The notes beneath the pieces are model-generated. The model saw nothing but the letters and a program-made list of their open reading frames with translations, was not told where the DNA came from and made no database searches. Made by a program: the position numbers and the translations under genes. From DASRJG01 sp032124015 (GTDB lineage: Bacteria; Acidobacteriota; Polarisedimenticolia; Polarisedimenticolales; DASRJG01), in assembly GCA_032124015.1 (NCBI GenBank), contig JAQBEH010000154.1:1-30566 (forward strand): DNA of 30,566 bases, given 5' to 3'. Of this stretch, positions 1 through 8,290 are shown piece after piece. The number at the start of each line of letters is the position of its first letter. Position 1 is the first letter of the stretch.

Positions 1-136
1 GAGCCCTCGCGCCGAGCGAAACGACGGCGCACACATGCCCCCTCGCTGCAAGGCGTCCGGTCAATCGGACGAGGAACCCCTCGGCGCCGCCACGGTCGAG
101 ACCCGCCGTCACGAACAACAAGCGCAGCGGCCTCAC
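1..136 (-). CDS. Glycosyltransferase family 4, N-terminal fragment (runs off window)
   Basis: Translating the minus strand from a GTG at 134-136 gives 45 stop-free residues up to the window edge. They start MRPLRLLFVTAGLDRGGAEG and continue with an FLVRL...LAARGH segment. This is the classic N-terminus of a GT-B fold, family-4 glycosyltransferase: a first beta strand followed by the GGAE glycine-rich loop, closely parallel to the GGAER region of the upstream gene. The GTG overlaps the TGA stop of that gene as GTGA, so the two are translationally coupled. The likely role is sugar transfer in polysaccharide or lipopolysaccharide synthesis at the cytoplasmic face of the membrane. Only the start is present, so donor and acceptor cannot be predicted. 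Confidence 0.75.
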   Translation of the reverse strand, partial: MRPLRLLFVTAGLDRGGAEGFLVRLTGRLAARGHVCAVVSLGARA

Positions 137-1284
137 GCCGGACCACCGGCCGCGGCAAAGCCGCGATCCGCCACGATGGAGGTGAGCAGCGCCTCGGTCG
201 CATCGCACATCGCGTCGACGGAGAATCGATTCGCGATGCGATCGCGAGTTGCGGCGATGGGAGGCCGTGGGCGCGCCGGCCCGGACAGGCATGACATCGC
301 GGCGGCGAGCGCCTCCGGGTCCTTCGCCGGGACGACGACGCCGGTATCGCCGACGAGGTGCGCGGCGTCGCCGACATTGGTGACGGCGCAGGGCACGCCG
401 CAGGCCATGGCCTCCGCTACCGCGTTGGGGAATCCTTCGCCGATGGAGGACAATACCAACACGTCGAGGGCGTTGTAGGCCGCGAGCATGTCCGCCGTTT
501 CGCCTGCCCAGACGAGCCGTTCGCCCAAACGCAATGCGGTCGAATGACGCCTTAGTGACGAGGCATAGGGCTCGGGACCTCCGCCGATTGCGACGAACCG
601 GGCAGCCTTGTCGGAGCTCGCCACGCGTGCGGCCGCAGCGAGGAACGTCACGTGGTCCTTCATGGGATCAAGGCGCGCCGCGATCCCGAAGACACGGTCG
701 GCCGGGCCGAAACCCCACCCTGCGCGCGCCGCGGCTCCGCGCTCCCGGTCGGGACGCCACACCCCCAGGTCGATGCCGTTGTGGATCACGCGGAGTGCGG
801 CATCGGGAAAACCGTGTTGGGTGTGATAGAGGGCGCCCGCCTCAGAGTTGACGATCAGGAGGTCGGCGAAGCGTGACGCGATGCGAGAGGCGGTGAAGAT
901 CACTCCGTGCAGTCGGTCGTAGTGGCTCCCATCCATGGAGGACGCCCGAAGACCCCAGATGATTCGCGCGCGAGGAATGAGTGGCCGCGCTGCCACGGCG
1001 AAGAGGTTCGCCGCCACGAGGTAACCGTGCACCACATCGGGTTGGAACCGGCGGATCTCGCGCAGCGCCCGCAAGGTGAATTGCGCAAGGTCCCAGCGGG
1101 AACGCTTGCCGAGATCCACGACGGGGACGCCTGCGGCGCGAGGCCCGGATTCGAGCGTTCCGCCCGCGTAGAAGACGGCGATGGTGACCTCGTGTCCACG
1201 TTGCTTGAGGCCGACCGCGAGCTCGGCGAGCTGGCGCTCGGCGCCGCCCACCTCCAGGGAGCGCGCGAGAAACAGGATTCTCAT
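133..1284 (-). CDS. Glycosyltransferase family 4 (GT-B fold)
   Basis: This 383-residue protein has the usual length of a GT4 retaining glycosyltransferase. The N-terminal acceptor domain opens with MRILFLARSLEVGGAERQLA, containing the GGAE loop. The C-terminal nucleotide-sugar domain carries VFGIAARLDPMKDH and the E-x7-E signature region (EGFPNAVAEAMACGVP), followed by a VGDTGVVVPAKDPEALA stretch. It should move a sugar from a nucleotide donor to a lipid-linked or polysaccharide acceptor in the cytoplasm. Its stop overlaps the start of a second GT4 gene, and a zinc-ribbon gene ends 20 bases upstream, which suggests a surface-polysaccharide operon. No strong ribosome binding site is seen before the ATG. 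Substrate specificity is unknown. Confidence 0.9.
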   Translation of the reverse strand: MRILFLARSLEVGGAERQLAELAVGLKQRGHEVTIAVFYAGGTLESGPRAAGVPVVDLGKRSRWDLAQFTLRALREIRRFQPDVVHGYLVAANLFAVAARPLIPRARIIWGLRASSMDGSHYDRLHGVIFTASRIASRFADLLIVNSEAGALYHTQHGFPDAALRVIHNGIDLGVWRPDRERGAAARAGWGFGPADRVFGIAARLDPMKDHVTFLAAAARVASSDKAARFVAIGGGPEPYASSLRRHSTALRLGERLVWAGETADMLAAYNALDVLVLSSIGEGFPNAVAEAMACGVPCAVTNVGDAAHLVGDTGVVVPAKDPEALAAAMSCLSGPARPRPPIAATRDRIANRFSVDAMCDATEALLTSIVADRGFAAAGGPA

Positions 1285-1304
1285 CTACGGTGTCGCATGG
1301 GGTA

Positions 1305-1889
1305 TCAGTCGTCGCCGCCCGCTCCGCGGAATCGGTCGTCCGGGTCCGCGAACAAGACGTTGAAGCTGGTCAGCGACCCATAGCATCCCGTGATGTAGCC
1401 CTGGAGCTTGATCTTGACGTCTTCCGGGATGTCGAGCGAGTTCACGTTTTGCTCCAGGACGCGCAGGCGGTTTCTCAACATCACGACCTTGTGGAAGAAC
1501 CCGTCGATCGGCCAGGTCTTCTCCTGGAGGCCGGGGGTGCCGGGGCGAAGCACGAGCTCGCCCCCGCGCCACTTTTCGGCGGGCGCGACGGGGGTGAGCC
1601 CGGTCTCCTCGCGGATTACGCGGCGCAAGATCATCTCGATGTCGGCTCCGGCTTCGGTCACGGGAAAGCTCCTTTCACGTTCTGAGACCAGTTGAACGGC
1701 CGTGCGGCTGCCGGGCGCGCTGCCCCCGTGGTACCGGTGGCGGCTGCCGCAAAAGTCGCAGACGACCTGGCTGATGACGCCTCCGGGGTCGACGGCGACG
1801 ATGACGTGCGTTCTTGGCGCCTTGCACGCGCGGCATTGATCGTCGATCCGTTGTCCGGCACGATGGGAGCGAGGCGGTTCTTCGATCAT
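1305..1889 (-). CDS. Zinc-ribbon hypothetical protein
   Basis: This is a 194-residue soluble protein without a signal peptide. The N-terminus has two CxxC knuckles (C19-x2-C22 and C44-x2-C47, the second as CDFCGSRHRY), a probable zinc ribbon. A basic or acidic linker follows, then a helical C-terminal half (residues about 90-175) rich in Glu, Arg and Leu, including a VVMLRNRLRVLEQNVNSL segment that could form a coiled coil. It precedes the glycosyltransferases on the same strand and is divergent from the diheme cytochrome gene, 80 bases away. I do not recognise a named family. The ATG has no obvious Shine-Dalgarno sequence, so the true start may be internal. The coding call rests on the cysteine pattern and the lack of a better frame. 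Confidence 0.65.
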   Translation of the reverse strand: MIEEPPRSHRAGQRIDDQCRACKAPRTHVIVAVDPGGVISQVVCDFCGSRHRYHGGSAPGSRTAVQLVSERERSFPVTEAGADIEMILRRVIREETGLTPVAPAEKWRGGELVLRPGTPGLQEKTWPIDGFFHKVVMLRNRLRVLEQNVNSLDIPEDVKIKLQGYITGCYGSLTSFNVLFADPDDRFRGAGGDD

Positions 1890-1969
1890 CGGGCGGGAGT
1901 TTAGCCCATGCGGCGGTCCCGCGGATCTCGGTTACACTCTCCGCTCTTTTGCCGAGGAGACGACACCCC

Positions 1970-3082
<1,113 letters not shown>

Positions 3083-3092
3083 GGCTCGCCGC

Positions 3093-3434
3093 ATGCGGAC
3101 GATCACGGACGAGAAGCGGGGGATCCGGGTACTCGCCTGCCTCGGGTCGATGACCCTGGGCGGCGGCGCCGAAGAACTCGATGAGGCCTTCGAGCGCGCG
3201 CTCCTCCAGGCGGGCTCCGGGATCGTCCTGGACCTCACGCGTTTGAGCTATCTCGACAGCGCGGCCATTGGGGCCGTTGTTGCGTGCTCGAAGAAGGCGG
3301 CGGCCGCGGGGATGGTCATGAAGATCGCCGTTGCGCCCGCCGGTCCGGTACGCCGGATCTTCGAGCTCACCCAACTCGAGCGGGGCTTCGAGATCTTCGA
3401 GGATGCCGACTCCGCCGCTGCGAGCTTCGCGTAG
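3093..3434 (+). CDS. STAS-domain protein (anti-sigma factor antagonist type)
   Basis: This 113-residue protein consists of a single STAS domain. It has the central signature GIVLDLTRLSYLDSAAIGA, where S56 sits at the phosphorylatable Ser position of SpoIIAA/RsbV-type antagonists. It then has alternating helix and strand to the end, including FELTQLERGFEIFED. Such proteins bind an anti-sigma serine kinase when unphosphorylated and so release a sigma factor. No partner kinase or sigma factor lies in this window. The gene begins 10 bases after the cytochrome stop and is probably co-transcribed with it and with the following acyltransferase gene. The ATG lacks a strong ribosome binding site (a weak GAGG lies just upstream). 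Confidence 0.85.
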   Translation: MRTITDEKRGIRVLACLGSMTLGGGAEELDEAFERALLQAGSGIVLDLTRLSYLDSAAIGAVVACSKKAAAAGMVMKIAVAPAGPVRRIFELTQLERGFEIFEDADSAAASFA

Positions 3435-3462
3435 CGCCGCGGACGAGGTCCTCGAACCCACC

Positions 3463-4260
3463 ATGTCCGACTTCGTCAATAACTCAAAGAGCCCCCCGCC
3501 GCAGAGCACGGCCGATCGCCTGCTGCGCCGGTTCGCGCGGATCAGCTACCACCTCTTCGTCGCGCTCGTCGTCGTGATCGCGGCTTCGGCGATGGGCTTG
3601 GCTCTGGCTCCCGCCCTTTGGGTCTGGGACACGGCTGCGGCTTGGAGCGCTGGGCTTCCGGCATTGTCCCGGTATCTGGTTTCCGGGCTCGCGTTGGCGG
3701 CGTCGTTCTTCGTTTTCGGTTTCGCGCTGCTTTTGATCGTGCCCGTCTACAACTTCGTGCTGCCGACGCGGGTGAAGCCTTTCAAGGGGGGCTACTACAC
3801 GATCCACGCGGTGCCGTGGGTCCTACACAACGTCTTGTTCTACCTCGTGCGCTTCACGTTCCTCCAGTTCGTGACGCTGACGCCGATCGGGATCTGGTTC
3901 CTGAAGTCGATGGGGATGAAGATTGGAAGGCACGCGTTCGTCAACACCGAGTTGATCTCGGACCCGCGGCTCATCACGCTGGGCGACGACGTCACCTTGG
4001 GCGGCAGCGTGCGCGTCTTCGCGCACTACGGCGGGGGCGGAAACCTCGTCATCGAGCCGGTTGTCATCGAAGATCGCGCTACCGTCGGCATCGGCGTGAC
4101 GATCATGGGCGACGTCCGTATCGGCAGGGGCGCCGTCGTTCTCCCGCACTCGGCGTTGCTGCCGGGATCGAGGGTCGGGCAAGGCGAAACCTGGGGCGGC
4201 GTCCCCGCGCGTCCGATTTCGCGCGAAGAGATGGACCGGATCAAGGCCTCGATCCGCTAG
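3463..4260 (+). CDS. Membrane-anchored hexapeptide-repeat acyltransferase
   Basis: This 265-residue protein has an N-terminal half with at least two hydrophobic membrane segments (residues about 26-52 and 66-95) and an amphipathic stretch near VPWVLHNVLFYLVRFTFLQF. The C-terminal half (about 150-255) is a left-handed beta-helix of hexapeptide repeats: LITLGDDVTLGGSV, VVIEDRATVGIGVTIMGDV and RIGRGAVVLPHSALLPGS, ending in the typical GVPARPI. Members of this fold transfer acyl groups such as acetyl from acyl-CoA to sugars or peptides. The C-terminal domain also resembles the carboxy-terminal part of Pls/Pgs-type adenylation multidomain proteins, so an isolated relative of those is possible. Its TAG stop overlaps the stop of the convergent gene within a shared CTAG. 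Confidence 0.82.
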   Translation: MSDFVNNSKSPPPQSTADRLLRRFARISYHLFVALVVVIAASAMGLALAPALWVWDTAAAWSAGLPALSRYLVSGLALAASFFVFGFALLLIVPVYNFVLPTRVKPFKGGYYTIHAVPWVLHNVLFYLVRFTFLQFVTLTPIGIWFLKSMGMKIGRHAFVNTELISDPRLITLGDDVTLGGSVRVFAHYGGGGNLVIEPVVIEDRATVGIGVTIMGDVRIGRGAVVLPHSALLPGSRVGQGETWGGVPARPISREEMDRIKASIR

Positions 4261-4529
4261 AGAAGCTTGCGGATCTTCTCGTAGCCCTTCTTCAGTTCGA
4301 CCGCAGCCTGCTCGAGCGCGGAACCGACGCCGCGCGCGGTCTCGGCAGCGGCTTCCTTGATCGGCGGTCCCTTGATGCTTTTCAGGTGGTTCCACTTCGT
4401 TTCGAGATGCTCCCACTCGGCGAGCACTTCTTCTTTGCCGAGATACACCTTGAGAGCCAGCTCATCCCGCTCCCGCTTGAGCAGCGCCATCATGTCGTCC
4501 CAGGACTTCTTCGTGCCTTCGGTGTCCAT
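4257..4529 (-). CDS. Small helical (coiled-coil) protein of unknown function
   Basis: This 90-residue, highly charged protein has no signal peptide. It is predicted almost wholly helical: heptad-like leucines run through DDMMALLKRERDELALKVYL and EVLAEWEHLETKWNHLKSI, followed by an Ala/Glu/Lys-rich amphipathic tail ending YEKIRKLL. The ATG at 4529 is chosen over upstream ones because a near-perfect GGAGGTGA lies seven bases before it. The gene is divergent from hypA (100 bases between starts) and convergent with the acyltransferase. No family is recognised. The strong ribosome binding site and clean composition support it as a real gene. Confidence 0.75.
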   Translation of the reverse strand: MDTEGTKKSWDDMMALLKRERDELALKVYLGKEEVLAEWEHLETKWNHLKSIKGPPIKEAAAETARGVGSALEQAAVELKKGYEKIRKLL

Positions 4530-4628
4530 GAAGTCACCTCCGGTCCGCAGTGTAGCGCTCGACGTGTAACCTCTGCCTCCCTTCCGGAGGCGCCGCGCTA
4601 TCATCCGCCCTTCCGAACGGAGGCACCC

Positions 4629-5015
4629 ATGCACGAACTGGCCCTGGCCGAAGCGGTTGTCACCGCAGCACTCGAAACGGCGAAGAAGAATGGCCTCACG
4701 AAAGTCACGCGGATCGAGGTGCGCGTGGGCGAGCTACAGCAGATCGAGCGCGAGGCGTTTCGCTTCGCGATCGAAGAGATGATCGAGGCCGACATCGACG
4801 TCTCCGCCGAGCCGGCTCGATTCCTGTGCCGCAAGTGCGGCCTCGAATACGGGCTGTCCGACACGCCGGGTCCCGGCGATCACGAGGCGGCCGAGGCAAT
4901 TCATTTCATCCCGGAGCTGGCCCACGCGTTTCTACGCTGCCCGGCGTGCGAGAGCCCCGACTTCACGGTCACGGGCGGGCGCGGCGTGACCCTGGGAGCG
5001 ATCGAAGGTGACTGA
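4629..5015 (+). CDS. hypA: Hydrogenase nickel-incorporation protein HypA (archaeal-type)
   Basis: This 128-residue protein starts MHE, giving the N-terminal Met-His-Glu nickel-binding site (H2). The HypA core follows, with RIEVRVGELQQIEREAFRFA. The zinc site has four cysteines as C67-x2-C70 and C104-x2-C107, separated by 33 residues instead of the roughly a dozen found in standard bacterial HypA. The insert and tail (AIHFIPELAHAFLRCPAC and FTVTGGRGV) match what I remember of Thermococcus HypA (IHFIPEVVHAFL...CPKC, then VVKGRGV). HypA delivers nickel to the hydrogenase large subunit together with a HypB nucleotidase. Its end overlaps the next gene by eight bases. CGGAGG precedes the ATG by six bases. 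An in-frame extension upstream is antisense or overlapping noise. Confidence 0.93.
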   Translation: MHELALAEAVVTAALETAKKNGLTKVTRIEVRVGELQQIEREAFRFAIEEMIEADIDVSAEPARFLCRKCGLEYGLSDTPGPGDHEAAEAIHFIPELAHAFLRCPACESPDFTVTGGRGVTLGAIEGD

Positions 5016-5736
5016 CGGGGTCGATCCGAGGCGCGCGATCATCCCGCGCCGTCTTTCCGCGGTGAAGCGCGTGATCGCAGTCACCGGAGGGAAGGGCGGG
5101 ATCGGCAAGAGCGTCGTGTCGTCGGTGCTCGCACTCGTCGCCGCGCGTTCCGGAAAGCGCGTGGGCCTTCTCGACCTCGACCTGACCTCTCCGACCGACC
5201 ACGTCATCCTGGGGTTGGGCGATCAGTTCCCGACGGAGGAGTTCGGCCTCGAGCCCCCGAAGATCGGCGGCGTGAATTTCATGTCGGTGCAGTACTTCCT
5301 GCGAGAGCGCGCGGCGCCGCTTCGCGGGCAGGAGGTCACCGACGCCCTGGTCGAGATCCTCGCGGTGACGAATTGGGGAGAACTCGACCTGCTCGTCGTC
5401 GACATGCCGCCGGGCCTGGGCGACGCAACCCTCGACGCCGTCGCTCTCCTGCCGCGCGCGGAGTTTCTCGTCGTCGCCAACGGCTCGGCGATCGTACTCG
5501 AGACCGTGCGACGGATGTTGCGGCTCCTGATCGAGCTGCGCTCGCCGCTTCTCGGCGTCGTCGAGAACATGGAGCGCGTCGCGTCGGGGGCCGTGGCCGA
5601 GTTGGCCCGCGCTTCCGGCGTCGTGTTTGTCGGAGCGCTACCAACCGACGAGACGCTCGAAGCGGCATTCGGAGATCCCGACCGGCTCGTCGCGACTCCG
5701 CTCGGTCGCGCGCTCGCCGCCCTCGCCATCGTCTAA
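5008..5736 (+). CDS. MinD/Mrp-type P-loop ATPase, candidate archaeal-type HypB (nickel insertion)
   Basis: This 242-residue protein has the deviant Walker A motif GGKGGIGKS at residues 27-35, a LLDLDLTSPTDH switch I region, the Walker B/switch II DLLVVDMPPGLGDA, and VVENM before the adenine-binding end. This is the SIMIBI class MinD/Mrp ATPase fold, not the GTPase HypB fold with its His-rich N-terminus. The GTG start overlaps the hypA stop by eight bases, so the two are translationally coupled. In Thermococcus kodakarensis, HypB is a MinD-type ATPase that binds HypA and assists nickel insertion. The coupling here, together with an archaeal-looking HypA and the absence of GTPase hypB from the visible hyp genes, suggests the same role. 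A general Fe-S carrier of Mrp type is the alternative. A later GTG near 5062 could also serve as the start. Confidence 0.8.
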   Translation: MTDGVDPRRAIIPRRLSAVKRVIAVTGGKGGIGKSVVSSVLALVAARSGKRVGLLDLDLTSPTDHVILGLGDQFPTEEFGLEPPKIGGVNFMSVQYFLRERAAPLRGQEVTDALVEILAVTNWGELDLLVVDMPPGLGDATLDAVALLPRAEFLVVANGSAIVLETVRRMLRLLIELRSPLLGVVENMERVASGAVAELARASGVVFVGALPTDETLEAAFGDPDRLVATPLGRALAALAIV

Positions 5737-5750
5737 GGGGACCGCAACCT

Positions 5751-5833
5751 CTGAATTGGGGACATTCTGTTTTTTCTTGTCAAATCGGTATCCGAGGAGA
5801 TTTGTAAGAAAAAGCAGAATGTCTCCAATTCAG
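5751..5833. repeat. Long inverted repeat (28-bp arms) between convergent hyp genes
   Basis: The left arm 5751-5778 (starting CTGAATTGGGGACATTCTG) and right arm 5806-5833 are reverse complements at 26 of 28 positions. Both exceptions become G-U pairs in plus-strand RNA. The 27-base centre can extend the stem with CAAATC (5781-5786) and GATTTG (5799-5804). It is notably AT-rich compared with its surroundings. It can act as a bidirectional transcription stop between the convergent MinD-type ATPase gene and hypE. Its conserved-looking GAATTGGGGACATTCT arms also resemble palindromes that accompany REP-associated IS200-like transposases, so it may be a small mobile palindrome. The right arm contains the hypE stop codon. 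Confidence 0.85.
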
Positions 5834-6897
5834 CAGATGCGTGGGAGTTGCTCTCCGGTCAGGAGGTCGACGACGCGTGTGCCGCCGATGCGGCTCTTGA
5901 GCCACACCGTCCCCGGGTGGTCGGCGACGACCTCGCCGACGATCGCCGCGTCACGGCCGAGCGCGTCGGCGCGCAGGGTCGAGAGCGCCTCGTCGGCGGC
6001 GTCCCGAGCCACCAGCGCGAGGAAGATCCCCTCGTTCGCGACGTAGAGCGGGTCGAGGCCCAGGATCTCGCAGGCTCCTTGCACCTCCTCGCGAACCGGG
6101 AGGCTGCGCTCGTCGAGCACGATGCCGACCCCCGCCGAGGCCGCGATTTCGTTCAGTGTGCTCGCGACGCCACCGCGGGTCGGATCGCGCAGCACGTGGA
6201 CGCGCGGGCCCAAGGCCGCGATCAGCGCGCCGACCACTCCGCACAGCGGCGCGGTGTCGCTGACGAGCTCGGTTCCAAACTCGAGTCCCTCGCGCACCGA
6301 CATGATCGCGATGCCGTGGACGGCCATCGAGCCGGAGAGGATGACGACGTCGCCCGGCCGTGCCTGCTTCGGGGAGATCGTGATCCCGGGAGGGACGAGC
6401 CCGACGCCGGCGGTATTGATGAAGATCCCGTCCCCCTTGCCGCGGTCGACGACCTTGGTGTCGCCGGTGACGATGGACACGCCGGCAGCTGCCGCCGCGC
6501 ACTTCATCGAGCCCACGATGCGCCAGAGGTCCTCCATCGGAAGCCCTTCTTCCAGAATGAGGCCGGCCGACAGCGCCAACGGACGCGCCCCGCACATCGC
6601 GAGGTCGTTGACCGTGCCGTTGACCGACAGCGACCCGATGTCGCCCCCGGGGAAGAAGATGGGACGGACGACGTACGAGTCGGTGCTGAAGGCGAGGCGC
6701 GACCCGCCGACATCGAGGAGGGCGCCGTCGTGCAATTCGTCGAGGGCGGCGTTTGCGAATTGCGGGACGAAGATCGTCTCGATCAGCATCTTCGTGAGGC
6801 GGCCGCCCCCGCCGTGCGCGAGTTGGATCGTCGGATAGTCGGAGATCGGGATCGGGCAGGACGACGCCGAGAAATCCGGCCGGCGCTCGTCGCTCAC
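5830..6897 (-). CDS. hypE: Hydrogenase maturation protein HypE
   Basis: This 355-residue protein dehydrates the thiocarbamoyl group on its own C-terminal cysteine to thiocyanate, supplying cyanide ligands for the NiFe(CN)2CO site. It has the PurM-like N-terminal ATP-binding half with the glycine-rich LAHGGGGRLTKML, then TDSYVV, NGTVNDLAMCGA, SIVTGDTKVV, and RDPTRGGVAST in the second half. It ends in the invariant PRIC tail, so the catalytic cysteine is the last residue. The GTG start is chosen because it overlaps the hypD stop as GTGA. A much longer upstream open frame lies within hypD and is spurious. The 3' end runs into the arm of the inverted repeat at 5751-5833, but the PRIC terminus is intact. 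Confidence 0.96.
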   Translation of the reverse strand: MSDERRPDFSASSCPIPISDYPTIQLAHGGGGRLTKMLIETIFVPQFANAALDELHDGALLDVGGSRLAFSTDSYVVRPIFFPGGDIGSLSVNGTVNDLAMCGARPLALSAGLILEEGLPMEDLWRIVGSMKCAAAAAGVSIVTGDTKVVDRGKGDGIFINTAGVGLVPPGITISPKQARPGDVVILSGSMAVHGIAIMSVREGLEFGTELVSDTAPLCGVVGALIAALGPRVHVLRDPTRGGVASTLNEIAASAGVGIVLDERSLPVREEVQGACEILGLDPLYVANEGIFLALVARDAADEALSTLRADALGRDAAIVGEVVADHPGTVWLKSRIGGTRVVDLLTGEQLPRIC

Positions 6898-7982
6898 GCC
6901 GTCCTCCCGTACCGGTGATACGCCGCGCACGCCCCCTCGGAAGAGACCATCGGCGCGCCCAACGGGTGCTCGGGCGTGCAGCGGCCGCCGAACGCCTCGC
7001 ACTCCCCGGGTTTCTTGATCCCCTGCATGATCGTTCCTGCGATGCACAGCGGGGACTCGACGGCGGAGATGCCGGCCACGTCGAAGCGGGCGAGGGCGTC
7101 GTGGGCGGCGAACGCGGGTCGCAGACGATAGCCGCTGTTCGGGATCACCCCGATGCCCCGCCACGGGCGGTCGCAGACCTCGAAGACCTCGTCGATCATC
7201 CGGCGCGCCGGGACGTTCCCCTCGCGCCGGACCGAGCGGCTGTATTGATTCTCGACGCCGAAGCGGCCCGCCTCGAGCGCGGCTACGGTCATGAAGAGGC
7301 CTTGCATCAGATCAAGCGGCTCGAATCCGGTGACGACGATCGGGACGCGATAGCGTGCGGCGATCGGCTCGTACTCCTCGTATCCCATGACCGTGCAGAC
7401 GTGCCCGGCGGCGAGGAACCCCTGGATGCGATTTTCGGGCGAGCCGAGGATCGCCTCCATCGCGGGTGGGACCAGGACGTGGGAGCTCAAGATCGAGAAG
7501 TTCCGCACGCCGTCGTGGTGGGCCTGCCAGACGGCCATCGCATTTGCCGGCGCCGTCGTCTCGAAGCCGACGGCGAAAAACACGACCTCGCGATCGGGGT
7601 TGGTTGCGGCCACCTTCACGGCATCCAACGGGGAGTACACGATGCGAACGTCCCCGCCTTGGGCTTTCACGGCGAGGAGATCGGTGGCGGACCCGGGGAC
7701 GCGCAGCATGTCGCCGAACGAGGCGAGGATCGTCTTCGGCCTCCTCGCGAGCGCGATCGCGCGGTCGATCTGCTCCAAGGGGGTGACGCACACCGGGCAC
7801 CCCGGCCCGTGGACGACCGTCACCGTGTCGGGGAGCATGCGGTCGATGCCCGACCGAAGCAGGGTGTGGGTCTGCCCGCCGCAGATCTCCATGATGGTCC
7901 AGGGGTGGATGGCCACGCGCTTCAACGCCTCGAGCAGCCGGTGGACCTCGGGTTCCCGCCGGTACTCGTCGACGAATTTCAT
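6894..7982 (-). CDS. hypD: Hydrogenase formation protein HypD
   Basis: This 362-residue protein is the scaffold on which the Fe(CN)2CO unit is built together with HypC. It shows the family signatures EICGGQTHTLLRSGID, HGPGCPVCVTP, ASFGDMLRVPGS, VFFAVGFETTAPANA and GFEPLDLMQG. It also has C-terminal cysteines (FEVCDRPWRGIG, ESPLCIAG, GECEAFGGRCTP) that hold the 4Fe-4S cluster. Its ATG overlaps the hypC stop as ATGA and its own stop overlaps the hypE start, so hypC-hypD-hypE form a translationally coupled unit. Length and motifs are complete. Confidence 0.97.
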   Translation of the reverse strand: MKFVDEYRREPEVHRLLEALKRVAIHPWTIMEICGGQTHTLLRSGIDRMLPDTVTVVHGPGCPVCVTPLEQIDRAIALARRPKTILASFGDMLRVPGSATDLLAVKAQGGDVRIVYSPLDAVKVAATNPDREVVFFAVGFETTAPANAMAVWQAHHDGVRNFSILSSHVLVPPAMEAILGSPENRIQGFLAAGHVCTVMGYEEYEPIAARYRVPIVVTGFEPLDLMQGLFMTVAALEAGRFGVENQYSRSVRREGNVPARRMIDEVFEVCDRPWRGIGVIPNSGYRLRPAFAAHDALARFDVAGISAVESPLCIAGTIMQGIKKPGECEAFGGRCTPEHPLGAPMVSSEGACAAYHRYGRTA

Positions 7983-8236
7983 CGCGGCTCCTGCGCGTCC
8001 AGTCCTTCGAGCTCGCCCAGTTTCACGAGATCCTCGAACATCGCGGCCGCTTCCGCTTCGTCGATCGTGCTGATCGCGAAGCCGACGTGCACCAGCACGT
8101 AGTCGCCGACTTTGGCCTCGGGCACGTAGGCGAGGCAGATCTCCTTGCGGATGCCTCCGAAGCTGACGATCCCCGAGGCGAATCCCAGCGCGTTGGGGTC
8201 GATACGTTCCACGCGGCCGGGTACACCGAGGCACAT
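7979..8236 (-). CDS. hypC: Hydrogenase assembly chaperone HypC/HupF
   Basis: This 85-residue protein begins MCLGVPGRVERID. C2 is the essential N-terminal cysteine that binds the Fe(CN)2CO intermediate and the large-subunit precursor. A small beta-barrel (FGGIRKEICLAYVPEAKVGDYVLVHVGFAI) follows, then a C-terminal helix. It is the first gene of the coupled hypC-hypD-hypE unit. 54 bases separate its start from the hypF stop on the same strand, so hypF is likely part of the same transcript. Confidence 0.96.
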   Translation of the reverse strand: MCLGVPGRVERIDPNALGFASGIVSFGGIRKEICLAYVPEAKVGDYVLVHVGFAISTIDEAEAAAMFEDLVKLGELEGLDAQEPR

Positions 8237-8290
8237 GCGCGAACTATACCCAGTGGGTCCGGAGTTCCAAACGACCGAATTGGCCCGATT

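Noticed and set aside
4575..4591. Short hairpin GCCTCC-CTTCC-GGAGGC between the small helical gene and hypA
   Set aside because: It has only six base pairs in GC-rich sequence with no T tract. It is likely to arise by chance.
3618..4628. In-frame upstream extension of hypA of over 300 codons
   Set aside because: It overlaps the acyltransferase and the small helical gene in another frame and carries no HypA sequence. The MHE start with a ribosome binding site at 4629 is decisive.
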